Assembly (NCBI GenBank): GCA_025358305.1
Contig: JANYJZ010000027.1
Coordinates: 62,001-126,000 of the forward strand
Length of the DNA stretch: 64,000 bases
From: Ignavibacteriota bacterium
GTDB taxonomy: Bacteria; Bacteroidota; Ignavibacteria; UBA10030; SZUA-254
Direction of reading: 5' to 3'
Made by a program: the position numbers and the translations under genes. The notes beneath the pieces were generated by a model. The model had not been told where the DNA came from, ran no database searches, and saw only the letters and a program-made list of their open reading frames with translations. Of this stretch, positions 16,674-25,408 are shown piece after piece (the stretch's first letter is position 1; each line of letters opens with the position of its first letter).

Positions 16674-17075
16674 ATGGCGATCGAGAAGAGTGGATTCACC
16701 AAAGGGCTGGTCATCGGACTGCTTGCAGGAGGTGTGGTTGGCGCAATCACCGCCTTGCTGTACGCCCCGAAGAGCGGCAAGGAATTACGGACTGATCTCA
16801 AGCAGAAAGCGAACGACCTTGCGGATGGAGCATCCGAGTATGTGAAGATCGCCCGGACGAAGGCCACTGATTCGCTTCACAAGACGAAGAACCATGCGGA
16901 TGAACTCGCCTCCGAGGTGAAGGAACAGGCCGACCACATCCTAGATGACGCCGAAAAGGTACTGACCGGGATCCGGGAACGGGCCAATTCGGAAACAGGG
17001 AAAGTGAAATCAGCCTTCCGTTCCGGCGTTGACACGTACCGAGCCGAGAAGGACCGCGACCGGAACTCGGCATAG
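16674..17075 (+). CDS. YtxH domain membrane protein
   Basis: This 133-residue protein has a glycine-rich N-terminal membrane helix (residues about 10-30) followed by the YtxH hallmark LLYAPKSGKELR and a long amphipathic helical tail rich in Lys, Asp and Ala. YtxH proteins are general-stress envelope proteins in other bacteria; their molecular role is not settled. The ATG at 16674 is chosen because GGAGGG lies 5 nt upstream, rather than an in-frame ATG at 16647. A DUF948 gene follows after 22 bp, a pairing that recurs in many bacteria. Confidence 0.85.
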   Translation: MAIEKSGFTKGLVIGLLAGGVVGAITALLYAPKSGKELRTDLKQKANDLADGASEYVKIARTKATDSLHKTKNHADELASEVKEQADHILDDAEKVLTGIRERANSETGKVKSAFRSGVDTYRAEKDRDRNSA

Positions 17076-17097
17076 CATCAGAAAAGGATAACCCCTC

Positions 17098-17484
17098 ATG
17101 GATGCAATCCTCGTCGTCATGCAGGTGATCGCCCTTGCTGCGCTCACCGTCCTATCGATCTACGTCATCGCAGTGCTCATACGTGTCCGAAGCATTCTCA
17201 TCGTCATGGAGAGGGACCTTAAGGAGCTCAGCGCCCGCGCCATCCCCGTCCTTGAGAATATCGAAGCGATCACCGAAAAGGTGAAGAATGTAACGGAAAG
17301 CATCGATGAGCAGGTCGAAACGTTCAAGTACTCGATCAATTCCATCAAGGAAATAGCTGAAAACATCGCATCATTTGAACGGCGTATTCAGGACAGGATC
17401 GAAGAGCCGGTCCTCGATACCGTCGGTACCATCGCAGCGCTTTTCAAGGGAGTACAGGCGTTCGTCAGCCGCCTCCGGGCATAA
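17098..17484 (+). CDS. DUF948 domain membrane protein
   Basis: This 128-residue protein has one N-terminal membrane helix (residues about 5-30) followed by a long heptad-patterned helix. The helix is rich in Ile, Val, Glu and Lys, in the style of methyl-accepting coiled coils, and is typical of DUF948. It probably forms an anchored coiled coil at the membrane with the upstream YtxH protein. No enzymatic function is expected. It shares the promoter at 16599. Confidence 0.82.
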   Translation: MDAILVVMQVIALAALTVLSIYVIAVLIRVRSILIVMERDLKELSARAIPVLENIEAITEKVKNVTESIDEQVETFKYSINSIKEIAENIASFERRIQDRIEEPVLDTVGTIAALFKGVQAFVSRLRA

Positions 17485-17525
17485 CCTCTACGCTCTCCCA
17501 TCGCTGCCCCGAATGCAACAACCAT

Positions 17526-17551
17526 CGCGGGGTCTCGATCTTCCCCCCGCG
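17526..17551 (+). other. GC stem-loop between DUF948 and the EF-G gene
   Basis: A 7-bp stem (17526-17532 with 17545-17551) without a T tract. It may help end the upstream transcript. No clear promoter for the EF-G gene was found in the remainder of this gap. Confidence 0.35.
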
Positions 17552-17649
17552 CTCAATCCGACATCGGGATACTCCTGGCAGTTGTTTCCACAGCACGCCT
17601 CACGGTGTTTTCGATGCCAACCTCACGACGGTAAGGAGAGACTTCGCCT

Positions 17650-19758
17650 ATGAAAGAATATACGACCGACCAGATCAGGAACATATCCCTTGTGGGCCAC
17701 GGAGGGTCCGGGAAAACGACGTTCGCTGAAGCATGTCTTTACGCGAGCGGCGCCATCACGCGCTTCGGCAATGTTGCCGAGGGCAACACGGTCTCCGACT
17801 ATCATCCCGACGAGATCGAGCGCCAGATCTCGATCAACGCCTCGCTCATGGTCTTGGACTGGAAAGGGACCAAGATCAACCTTATCGACACTCCTGGCTA
17901 CACGGATTTTACAGGTGAAGTGAAAAGCAGTCTGCGCGTCACCGACACTGCGGTCGTCTTCCTCAAAGCGGTCGAGGGCATAGAGGTGGGGACGGAGATC
18001 ACGTGGCAATACACGAAACAGCAGAAGAACGCGGCAATCTTCATCGTCAACAAGACCGACAATGAGAATGCCGACGTTGACCCTGTCGTGAAGTCCGCCC
18101 GCGAGCGATTCTCGCACGACATCGTCGCAGTGCAGTTCCCCGTCAATCAGGGTCCGAACTTTGACTCCGTCGTTGACGTGTTGAAGATGAAGTTGCTCAC
18201 CGGTACGAAGGACGGCAAGGGAAAGTATGCCGAGTCGGAGATCCCTGCGGACTTGAAGGAAAAAGCGTCTGAGATCCGCGAGCATCTCATCGAGCAGATC
18301 GCTGAGACCGATGAAAACCTCTTGAACACCTTCTTTGAGAAAGGCACCTTGACGAACGAGGAGATCACCAAGGGCCTCCGTCTGGGCATCCGGCAGCGGA
18401 AGATATTCCCTCTGTTCTATACATCGGCGCAGCGAATCGTCGGCATCGGTCCGGTGCTCGATTTCATCGCAGAATATTGTCCGAATCCGGCGGACGTCGG
18501 ACACGCCGTCGGCATCGCTCCGGGCTCCGGCGAGAACAATCATAAAGAGATCACCGTGAAGTGTGAGGCCTCCGGACAGCCGACGCTCTTCGCGTTCAAA
18601 ACGGTCTCGGAACCCCACGTCGGCGAGCTCTCGTTCTTCCGGGTCTATTCTGGGGTCATCGCTCCGGGCATGGACCTTGTGAACGATGCGAACAACAAGA
18701 TCGAACGCATCACGCAGCTCTTTGTCATGAACGGCAAGGAGAGGAAGGATGTCAGCAAGCTCTACGCGGGGGATATCGGCGCCGTGGTGAAGCTCAAAGA
18801 CACACATACGAACAACACCTTAAGCAGCAAGACATTCCCGGTCATTCTGCCGGCCATTCCGTTCCCCGAACCGGTCATCACCATGGCGATCATTGCCAAG
18901 AGCAAAGGCGATGAGGACAAGATCGCGACCGGTCTCCATGCGCTCCACGAAGAAGACCCCACGTTCGTCATGAAGGTTGATCCAGAGATCCATCAGACGG
19001 TGATCAGCGGTCAAGGCGAGCTCCACCTCGGCATCATCACGCGCAGGTTGAAGGCGAAATACGGCGTGGAGGTCGACATGGTCGAACCGAAGATCGCCTA
19101 CCGGGAAACGATCAAGGGACGCGTCAACGAGGTTGAATACAAGCATAAGAAACAAAGCGGCGGGAGGGGACAGTACGGCCACGTGTGGGTGAAGCTCGAG
19201 CCGTTGCCGCACGGCGCAGGGTTCGAGTTCGAGGATGCGGTCGTCGGAGGCGTGGTACCGGGCCGATTCGTCCCCGCGGTCGAGAAAGGCGTCATCGAGG
19301 CGATGCTGACGGGCGTCATTGCCGGCTACAAGGTGGTGGACGTCAAGGTGACCCTGTTCGACGGATCGTACCACGACGTCGATTCCGACGAGCACTCATT
19401 CAAGATCGCCGGCCGGATGGCCTTCAAGAAAGGGTTCAAGGATGCGAAGCCGATCCTTCTCGAGCCCATCTATGAGATCGAAGTGACAGTTCCGGACGAA
19501 TACATGGGAGATATCATGGGCGACATCTCCAGCCGCCGCGGAAAGATCCTCGGGATGGACTCCGACGGTTCGCACCAGGTGATCAAGGCCCTCGTCCCCT
19601 TGAAGGAGCTCTTCCGTTATTCCACGAACCTCCGATCGATGAGCCAGGGACGGGGGATCCATAAACAGAAGTTCGACCACTACGAGGAAATGCCCCGTGA
19701 GATCGCCGAGAAGATTGTTGCGGAACATGCGAAACAGAAGGTCGAAGAAGAGGCCTGA
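17650..19758 (+). CDS. fusA: Elongation factor G paralogue (EF-G2-like)
   Basis: This 702-residue translational GTPase has the full EF-G domain set. The G domain carries a P loop GHGGSGKT at residues 16-23, DTPG at 80-83 and NKTD at 134-137, and domains II-V follow to the end. Classical EF-G has AHIDAGKT and NKMD in these places, so this is the divergent EF-G2-type branch, and it does not sit beside ribosomal protein genes. A housekeeping EF-G probably exists elsewhere in the genome, so the symbol fusA is family-level only. Translocation or ribosome recycling under special conditions are the main possibilities. AAGGAG lies upstream of the ATG. Confidence 0.9.
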   Translation: MKEYTTDQIRNISLVGHGGSGKTTFAEACLYASGAITRFGNVAEGNTVSDYHPDEIERQISINASLMVLDWKGTKINLIDTPGYTDFTGEVKSSLRVTDTAVVFLKAVEGIEVGTEITWQYTKQQKNAAIFIVNKTDNENADVDPVVKSARERFSHDIVAVQFPVNQGPNFDSVVDVLKMKLLTGTKDGKGKYAESEIPADLKEKASEIREHLIEQIAETDENLLNTFFEKGTLTNEEITKGLRLGIRQRKIFPLFYTSAQRIVGIGPVLDFIAEYCPNPADVGHAVGIAPGSGENNHKEITVKCEASGQPTLFAFKTVSEPHVGELSFFRVYSGVIAPGMDLVNDANNKIERITQLFVMNGKERKDVSKLYAGDIGAVVKLKDTHTNNTLSSKTFPVILPAIPFPEPVITMAIIAKSKGDEDKIATGLHALHEEDPTFVMKVDPEIHQTVISGQGELHLGIITRRLKAKYGVEVDMVEPKIAYRETIKGRVNEVEYKHKKQSGGRGQYGHVWVKLEPLPHGAGFEFEDAVVGGVVPGRFVPAVEKGVIEAMLTGVIAGYKVVDVKVTLFDGSYHDVDSDEHSFKIAGRMAFKKGFKDAKPILLEPIYEIEVTVPDEYMGDIMGDISSRRGKILGMDSDGSHQVIKALVPLKELFRYSTNLRSMSQGRGIHKQKFDHYEEMPREIAEKIVAEHAKQKVEEEA

Positions 19759-19824
19759 CGTCCCGGGGTCGCTCCCAGCCCTCATCTGGTCATCGATGCA
19801 TCACTCCATCCTCCGGACAGAGTG

Positions 19825-20322
19825 ATGCGCAGGTTGTTTTCGCCCTGGAGATCGAAGTATATTGAGTCCTTTCATGAGTCCTCCGCAGAGGACCAACCCT
19901 GCGTTCTCTGCGCCGCCCACGCGGACCCAGTCGACGAGCATCATCTTGTCGTGCTCCGTGCAGGCTCCTGCTACGCGCTCCTCAACAAGTACCCCTACAA
20001 CAGCGGTCATCTCATGGTGGTGCCGTACCGCCACACCGGGGATTTTTCCGCCCTGACCCAGACAGAAATGGGGGATGCGATGCTCGTTCTTCAGCGGCTA
20101 TCTGTGGGACTTACCGAGGTCCTCCACCCGGACGGCTTCAACATCGGATCGAACCTCGGGAGGTCCGCAGGCGCCGGCATCGATCAGCATCTCCATTTCC
20201 ACATCGTCCCCCGCTGGAACGGCGACACGAACTTCATGCCCGTTCTCGATGACACGAAGCTCATCTCGGACGACATGCAGGAGACCTGGAGGAAGCTCAA
20301 GTCGCAACTCTCGAAGACATAA
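19825..20322 (+). CDS. HIT-family nucleotide hydrolase/phosphorylase
   Basis: This 165-residue protein carries the histidine-triad motif HLHFHIVPRW near residues 133-142, preceded by the nucleotide-binding region NIGSNLGRSAGAGIDQ. An N-terminal C26-x2-C29 may bind zinc, as in the Fhit/Ap4A-phosphorylase-like bacterial branch. It likely cleaves dinucleoside polyphosphates or nucleotide-protein adducts. The ATG at 19825 directly follows an in-frame GTG and is the more probable start. No promoter was recognised, so it may be read from the EF-G gene 66 bp upstream. Confidence 0.88.
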   Translation: MRRLFSPWRSKYIESFHESSAEDQPCVLCAAHADPVDEHHLVVLRAGSCYALLNKYPYNSGHLMVVPYRHTGDFSALTQTEMGDAMLVLQRLSVGLTEVLHPDGFNIGSNLGRSAGAGIDQHLHFHIVPRWNGDTNFMPVLDDTKLISDDMQETWRKLKSQLSKT

Positions 20323-20366
20323 GACCGCGCCGAAGCGCAGGGGAGGTGGATCAGCGCTCAGAAGGA

Positions 20367-20395
20367 TTGTTTCTTTCACGAATAATCCGTACTTT
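20367..20395 (+). promoter_or_regulatory. Promoter for nuoN
   Basis: TTGTTT at 20367-20372, a 17-nt spacer and TACTTT at 20390-20395. The predicted leader is about 32 nt before the ATG at 20434. Confidence 0.65.
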
Positions 20396-20433
20396 AGAGC
20401 GTCAATTTTGCACTTACTGAGACTGATTGCACC

Positions 20434-21855
20434 ATGGACCTATTGACCCCGCATCTCCTCTCTATCGGCCCGCTCCTCACTCTCGTTGCTGTCGCGCTGT
20501 TGGTCTTGTTGCTTGAATCCATCATCACAAAGAGTGAACCCGTCTCGTTCTGGACCTCGGTTGCGGGGCTTCTTGTCTCTATCGGCATCGCGGTTCCTGG
20601 CATTGCCGTACACGGGTCGGCGTTCGGCGGCATGCTGCGGACGGGGGGATCTGCAAATTATTTCTCGATCATCTTCTTCATTTGCGCTCTTCTCACGATC
20701 GTCTTTTCTCGGGATTACCTCAAGAAACGGGATTCCGTTTTCGGGGAGTTCTATCTTCTCATCCTCTTTGCGACGGTAGGCATGGTGCTCATGGCGGCCG
20801 CGGCCGACCTCATCATCGTATTCCTCGGCATCGAGCTCATGTCCATTTGCCTCTATGTCCTCGCTGGGTTCATCCGGGGAAGCGTCCTTTCCAACGAATC
20901 GTCGTTGAAGTATTTTCTCCTGGGCGCATTCGCGACGGGGTTTCTGCTCTACGGCATCGCACTTCTCTACGGATCCACCGGCAGCACGAGCATAACGTTC
21001 CTGACTGAGCATTTTGAGACATATGCGAGTTCACGCCTCTTTCTCGCCGGCATAGGCCTTCTCATCGTCGGGTTGGCCTTCAAGATCGGCGCGGTTCCCT
21101 TCCATATGTGGGTTCCCGATGTCTACCAAGGGGCCCCGACCCCCGTTTCCGGTTTCATGGCGACGGGCGCAAAGGCCGCCGCATTCTCCATTATCATCGG
21201 CTTGTTTGCACAGCGATTTGTCCATGGCGTTCAGATCGGAACACTCCTTGCCATTCTGGCCGCCGCATCGATGATCCTGGGTAACGTCGTGGCGATCGCC
21301 CAGACGAACGTGAAGCGTATGCTTGCGTATTCGAGCATTGCGCACGCCGGGTACATGCTGACCGGATTGGCTGCCGGGAACGCGTACGGCAGGGACGGCA
21401 TCCTCTTTTACCTCCTCGCGTACGCCTTCATGAACCTGGGGGCGTTCGGTCTCATCTCCTTCATGGAACAAGAAGGGGAGAAGCACCTCACCTTCGACGA
21501 CTACGCAGGACTCGGTACGACGAAACCGTTCCTCGCGGTCCTCATGTCCGTATTCATGTTCTCGCTCGCTGGCATCCCGCCATTCGCCGGATTCTTCGGG
21601 AAGTATTACATCTTTGTGGGGGCAGTTCAGGCGGATATGACGTGGCTCGCGATCGTCGGCGTGCTCATGAGTGTCGTCTCCGTCTTCTACTATCTTCGCC
21701 TCGTCATGGTCATGTATTTCCAGGATACGTTGATCGGGCAGACGGCATCGTATTCAGCATCGAGCGCCGCCTTCGTCGTACTCGCCGCGCTCATTCTACT
21801 CGGGCTTGGCGTGTTTCCTTCCTCTCTCCTGGCCATCATCACGACGCTGTACTGA
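20434..21855 (+). CDS. nuoN: NADH-quinone oxidoreductase subunit N
   Basis: This is a 473-residue proton-pumping antiporter-like subunit of respiratory complex I with about 14 membrane helices. The proton-antiporter signature region includes a helix with GAVPFHMWVPDVYQGAPTP (about 220-238), and conserved buried lysines are visible in the VGLAFKIG and ATGAKAAAF helices. It normally ends a nuoA-N operon. Here no other nuo gene is adjacent: it has its own promoter and is flanked by a HIT gene and nnr. The remaining subunits must lie outside the window. Confidence 0.95.
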   Translation: MDLLTPHLLSIGPLLTLVAVALLVLLLESIITKSEPVSFWTSVAGLLVSIGIAVPGIAVHGSAFGGMLRTGGSANYFSIIFFICALLTIVFSRDYLKKRDSVFGEFYLLILFATVGMVLMAAAADLIIVFLGIELMSICLYVLAGFIRGSVLSNESSLKYFLLGAFATGFLLYGIALLYGSTGSTSITFLTEHFETYASSRLFLAGIGLLIVGLAFKIGAVPFHMWVPDVYQGAPTPVSGFMATGAKAAAFSIIIGLFAQRFVHGVQIGTLLAILAAASMILGNVVAIAQTNVKRMLAYSSIAHAGYMLTGLAAGNAYGRDGILFYLLAYAFMNLGAFGLISFMEQEGEKHLTFDDYAGLGTTKPFLAVLMSVFMFSLAGIPPFAGFFGKYYIFVGAVQADMTWLAIVGVLMSVVSVFYYLRLVMVMYFQDTLIGQTASYSASSAAFVVLAALILLGLGVFPSSLLAIITTLY

Positions 21856-21859
21856 TCCC

Positions 21860-23449
21860 GTGGCATTTGTTGTCACATCGAACGAGATGCGGAAGTGTGA
21901 GCGGGCCGCAACGCGCGACCTCGGGATTCCCGTGTCCCTTCTCATGGAACATGCGGGATTTGCAGTGGTCAGGGCGATGGAACGCCGGTATGGTACGATT
22001 CGGGGCAAGTCGGTCATCGTCGTTTGCGGGAAGGGAAATAACGGCGGGGACGGACTAGTTGCGGCGCGGGGACTTCTCTCCCTTGGGGCCCGCGTCATTG
22101 TCCTCCTCTGCGCACCGTTCAGCGAGTTGCGCCCTCTTCCCAAGATGCAGGCGATGCGGTTTCGGCGCCTTGTCGATGCGTCCGGTCCTGGGAGCACTGG
22201 CTCGATCCTTGAACTATCCTCAACGCGCAACCTTTCCGTGCTCCCGAAACCAGATTTTATCATTGACGCACTTTTTGGGACGGGGTTCTCGGCCAAGCCA
22301 CGTGGGCTCCCTGCGCGGGCGATCAAGTGGATGAATACGACCGGCGCCACCACCATTGCCGTAGACGTTCCTTCCGGCCTCGACGCTGATTCCGGAGAAG
22401 CGCGGGGAGACGTCGTCCAGGCAGAACATACCGTAACGTTCCAGGCGATAAAGCCCGGCCTATTGATATGTGAAGGAAGAACTTATGCCGGTTATATTGA
22501 AGCGGTAGATATCGGTATCGCCGAACCTCTCGTCCGCCACTATGCGAGAACGATACGGCTGGCTGACAGCACCGGCGTGTGCGACTCACTCCCGAAGCGC
22601 TCACGGACCGCGCATAAGCACAGCGTCGGCAAGGTGCTGATGATCGCCGGCTCCGTGGGGTTCGCTGGGGCGGCCGCGATGGCCGCTCAAGCCGCTATGC
22701 GGTCGGGAGCAGGTTCGGTCATACTTATCTCGCCAAAGTCCCTCTACACGGTCCTCTCCCGGAAGCTGACGGAGGTCATGGTAGTGCCGGCCGATGAGAC
22801 GAACTTGGGGACGCTCTCTGATACCTCATGGAACGTCATCGAACGCCACCTTGAATGGGCGGACGTCGTAGGGGTAGGTCCGGGACTCTCCCGGAACAAC
22901 CAGACCGTCGGGATCATCCACTCGATCATCCGGCGAACACCTTCAAAACTCCTCCTCGATGCGGACGGCATAAACGCTTTTTCCGGTTCAATGGACCTGC
23001 TCCGATTGCGCAAACGGGGAGATCTCATCCTTACGCCGCATGTTGGAGAGTTCGCCCGCCTTACAGGCGAGACCGCCGGCGCGATCGAGCGCAATCGGCT
23101 GGTACTCGCCCGCGCACATGCGAAACGGCTTCGGGCAGTGATCGTCCTCAAAGGCGCCCCGACGGTGAGCGCAGCACCTTCCGGCATGCTCACCCTCAAC
23201 GATACAGGTAACCCTGGCATGGCGACCGCCGGTGCGGGCGATATCCTGACCGGACTCCTCGCCGGCCTCTGGGCCCAGGGTATGGGGGCCGAGGACGCCG
23301 CATCAGCCTCCGTGTACCTCCACGGCCTTGCCGGCGACTTCGCGCGGGATCGCCTCGGTGAACGAAGCCTCCTTGCGCTCGACATTCTGGAAGAGCTGCC
23401 TGCCGCATTTCTGGCGGTCGGAAGGGGGGAGCAGCCACATGACCAATAG
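21860..23449 (+). CDS. nnr: Bifunctional NAD(P)H-hydrate epimerase/dehydratase
   Basis: This 529-residue fusion repairs hydrated NAD(P)H. The N-terminal epimerase domain shows GKGNNGGDG at residues 57-65 and VDVPSGLDAD. The C-terminal ADP/ATP-dependent dehydratase domain shows the ribokinase-like NPGMATAGAGDILTG motif near residue 450. The start is a GTG at 21860, four bp after the nuoN stop; the protein then begins in the usual family register. It overlaps the vanZ-like gene by 11 bp. Coupling a NADH-repair enzyme to a complex I subunit is metabolically sensible. Confidence 0.95.
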   Translation: MAFVVTSNEMRKCERAATRDLGIPVSLLMEHAGFAVVRAMERRYGTIRGKSVIVVCGKGNNGGDGLVAARGLLSLGARVIVLLCAPFSELRPLPKMQAMRFRRLVDASGPGSTGSILELSSTRNLSVLPKPDFIIDALFGTGFSAKPRGLPARAIKWMNTTGATTIAVDVPSGLDADSGEARGDVVQAEHTVTFQAIKPGLLICEGRTYAGYIEAVDIGIAEPLVRHYARTIRLADSTGVCDSLPKRSRTAHKHSVGKVLMIAGSVGFAGAAAMAAQAAMRSGAGSVILISPKSLYTVLSRKLTEVMVVPADETNLGTLSDTSWNVIERHLEWADVVGVGPGLSRNNQTVGIIHSIIRRTPSKLLLDADGINAFSGSMDLLRLRKRGDLILTPHVGEFARLTGETAGAIERNRLVLARAHAKRLRAVIVLKGAPTVSAAPSGMLTLNDTGNPGMATAGAGDILTGLLAGLWAQGMGAEDAASASVYLHGLAGDFARDRLGERSLLALDILEELPAAFLAVGRGEQPHDQ

Positions 23450-23849
23450 GCTGAGGGAGTTTTGGCGGTATCAGTCCCCGGCCATTGGTTGGGGTATGCT
23501 CATTTTCATCGCCTCCTCGGTTCCCTCGTCGAAGATACCGTCGCTGTTTATATTGTCCTACGACAAGGTCATCCACGGGATCATCTTCTTCGTCCTTGGC
23601 GTTCTCGTTTACCGCGCGATCGCGCCGAGAGTGACACCCATGGTCTTTGTCGGCGGCCGCGTCCTTGCTTCCATCGGCGGCGTCGTCTTCTACGGTATGC
23701 TCGACGAATTCCATCAGAGCTTCGTTCCCGGAAGGACGATGGACGTCAAGGATCTCTGTGCCGATGCAGTCGGGGGGTTGCTTGCCGCGCTCTACATCTA
23801 CCTGTATTCCCGAAGACAGAAGCCCCTCGGAAGTCGCCGGAGATCGTGA
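23439..23849 (+). CDS. VanZ-like membrane protein
   Basis: This 136-residue protein has four predicted membrane helices and the VanZ-family pattern: SYDKVIHGIIFFVLG in helix 2 and a conserved DEFHQSFVPGRTMDVKDLCAD segment before the last helix. VanZ proteins are linked to teicoplanin resistance in some Gram-positive clusters, but most chromosomal homologues have unknown roles in the envelope. The ATG at 23439 lies inside the end of nnr, so translation is probably coupled. Confidence 0.85.
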   Translation: MTNRLREFWRYQSPAIGWGMLIFIASSVPSSKIPSLFILSYDKVIHGIIFFVLGVLVYRAIAPRVTPMVFVGGRVLASIGGVVFYGMLDEFHQSFVPGRTMDVKDLCADAVGGLLAALYIYLYSRRQKPLGSRRRS

Positions 23850-23855
23850 GAATTA

Positions 23856-23884
23856 TTGCTTTTTGGGCGGATTTTCAGTATTTT
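23856..23884 (+). promoter_or_regulatory. Promoter predicting a leaderless tgt mRNA
   Basis: TTGCTT at 23856-23861, a 17-nt spacer and TATTTT at 23879-23884. Only 7 nt separate the -10 from the ATG at 23892. It begins 7 nt after the vanZ-like stop. Confidence 0.6.
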
Positions 23885-23891
23885 CAATGAG

Positions 23892-25025
23892 ATGAAGTTC
23901 ACCCTCAAGCATACAGACGGCACGGCGCGCACCGGGGCCGTCACGACCGACCACGGCTCGTTCCAGACCCCCGCATTCATGCCTGTCGGTACACAGGGCA
24001 CGGTAAAGGCCGTTTCGCCCGCATCGCTCGAGGCGACCGGTGCCGAGATCATGCTCTCGAATACATACCATCTGTATCTCCGGCCGGGAAGCCGGATCCT
24101 CGAGAATGCCGGAGGGTTGCACAAATTCATCTCGTGGCCGCATCCGATACTGACGGACAGCGGGGGATACCAGGTGTTCAGTTTGTCGGATCTGAGGAAG
24201 ATCGATGAGTCCGGCGTGACATTCCGGTCGCACCTTGACGGCTCCTCGCACGCCTTCACGCCCGAATCCGTCGTCGACATCCAACGTTCGATCGGATCGG
24301 ACATTACGATGGTCCTCGACGAATGCGCTCCGTTCCCGTGCGAGCGGGAGTATGCCGCCACCTCGAACGACCTCACGATCCGGTGGGCGCGACGAGCGCA
24401 GGTCCGGTTCGCTTCGACGGAGCCCCGATACGGCCACCATCAGGCGCTCTTTGCGATCGTTCAGGGGAGCACGTATCATGATATCCGAAGGGAGTCCGCG
24501 ACGGCGCTGACGGACCTTAACTTCGAGGGCTACGCGATCGGCGGACTCGCCGTCGGCGAGCCGGCGCCTGAGATGTACGATATCGTCGCCTTATGCTGCG
24601 AGATCCTGCCGGAGGAGAAGCCGAGGTATCTCATGGGAGTCGGGACACCGGAAAACCTCCTCGAGGCTATCGACAGAGGGGTGGATATGTTCGACTGCGT
24701 CATGCCGACCCGGAACGGACGGAACGCAATGTTCTTCACGAAACACGGCTCCCTTGCGATCACGAATGCGCGGTTCAAGGAAGATTTTACCCCCGTCGAC
24801 GAGAGCTGCGGGTGCTATGCGTGCACGCATTTTTCGCGTGCGTACCTTCGCCACCTCTTCCAGGCGAGGGAAATCCTGGGCTTGGAGCTCGCTTCGGTCC
24901 ACAACATTTTCTTTTATCAATGGCTCATGCAGTCTGCGCGCGAGGCGATCGGCCGGGACATGTACGCGTCCTGGAAGTGCGAGATGATCGCGTCGCTGCG
25001 TCAGCAAGTGCCAGTTCTTTCCTAA
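23892..25025 (+). CDS. tgt: tRNA-guanine transglycosylase
   Basis: This 377-residue enzyme exchanges guanine for preQ1 at the wobble position of Asp, Asn, His and Tyr tRNAs. D89 in LTDSGGYQVFS is the general-acid aspartate, and the nucleophile Asp lies in GVDMFDCVMPTRNGRN near 257-272. The zinc site is CGCYAC with a later Cys/His in the C-terminal region. The ATG at 23892 is favoured by the promoter immediately upstream; an in-frame TTG at 23856 coincides with the -35 hexamer. QueG at 7.8 kb acts later in the same pathway. Confidence 0.96.
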   Translation: MKFTLKHTDGTARTGAVTTDHGSFQTPAFMPVGTQGTVKAVSPASLEATGAEIMLSNTYHLYLRPGSRILENAGGLHKFISWPHPILTDSGGYQVFSLSDLRKIDESGVTFRSHLDGSSHAFTPESVVDIQRSIGSDITMVLDECAPFPCEREYAATSNDLTIRWARRAQVRFASTEPRYGHHQALFAIVQGSTYHDIRRESATALTDLNFEGYAIGGLAVGEPAPEMYDIVALCCEILPEEKPRYLMGVGTPENLLEAIDRGVDMFDCVMPTRNGRNAMFFTKHGSLAITNARFKEDFTPVDESCGCYACTHFSRAYLRHLFQAREILGLELASVHNIFFYQWLMQSAREAIGRDMYASWKCEMIASLRQQVPVLS

Positions 25026-25052
25026 TCACTCATTCTTTCATTGGAGGGTTTC

Positions 25053-25382
25053 TTGAATATTGTTGATCTCATCGCGATGGCCCAGCAGGGCGGCGGGGGC
25101 GGAAGCATGCTCAGTACGGTCGTCATGTTCGCTCTTATCATCCTCATCTTCTACTTTATGATCTTGCGTCCGCAGCAGAAGCGCCAGAAGGAGCGGGAGA
25201 CCCTCCTGAGCAGCATGAAGAAGGGAGATAAGGTGATCACGCTCGGCGGCGTACACGGCATGATCGTCGGCATGGAAGAAAAGACGGTACTTGTCCAGAT
25301 CGCGGAGAACGTGAAGGTGAAGTATGAAAAATCAGCAATCGCATCGATCACACGCTCGAGCGACGGGGAAGAAAAGGCCTAG
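25053..25382 (+). CDS. yajC: YajC, accessory subunit of the Sec translocon, TTG start
   Basis: This protein of about 109 residues has one membrane helix (residues about 25-42, [18 protein letters not shown]) followed by [10 protein letters not shown] and the soluble YajC domain with [12 protein letters not shown]. It associates with SecDF in protein export. A GGAGGG site at 25043-25048 points to the TTG at 25053 as start; an in-frame ATG at 25077 is possible. It sits between tgt and ribBA. The tgt-yajC order is conserved in many bacteria, usually followed by secDF, which is absent here. Confidence 0.92.
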   Translation: MNIVDLIAMAQQGGGGGSMLSTVVMFALIILIFYFMILRPQQKRQKERETLLSSMKKGDKVITLGGVHGMIVGMEEKTVLVQIAENVKVKYEKSAIASITRSSDGEEKA

Positions 25383-25408
25383 ACGAACACATTATCAAAG
25401 ATGCGCAT

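Noticed and set aside
25383-25408. Possible FMN riboswitch before ribBA
   Set aside because: Only 26 bp separate the genes.
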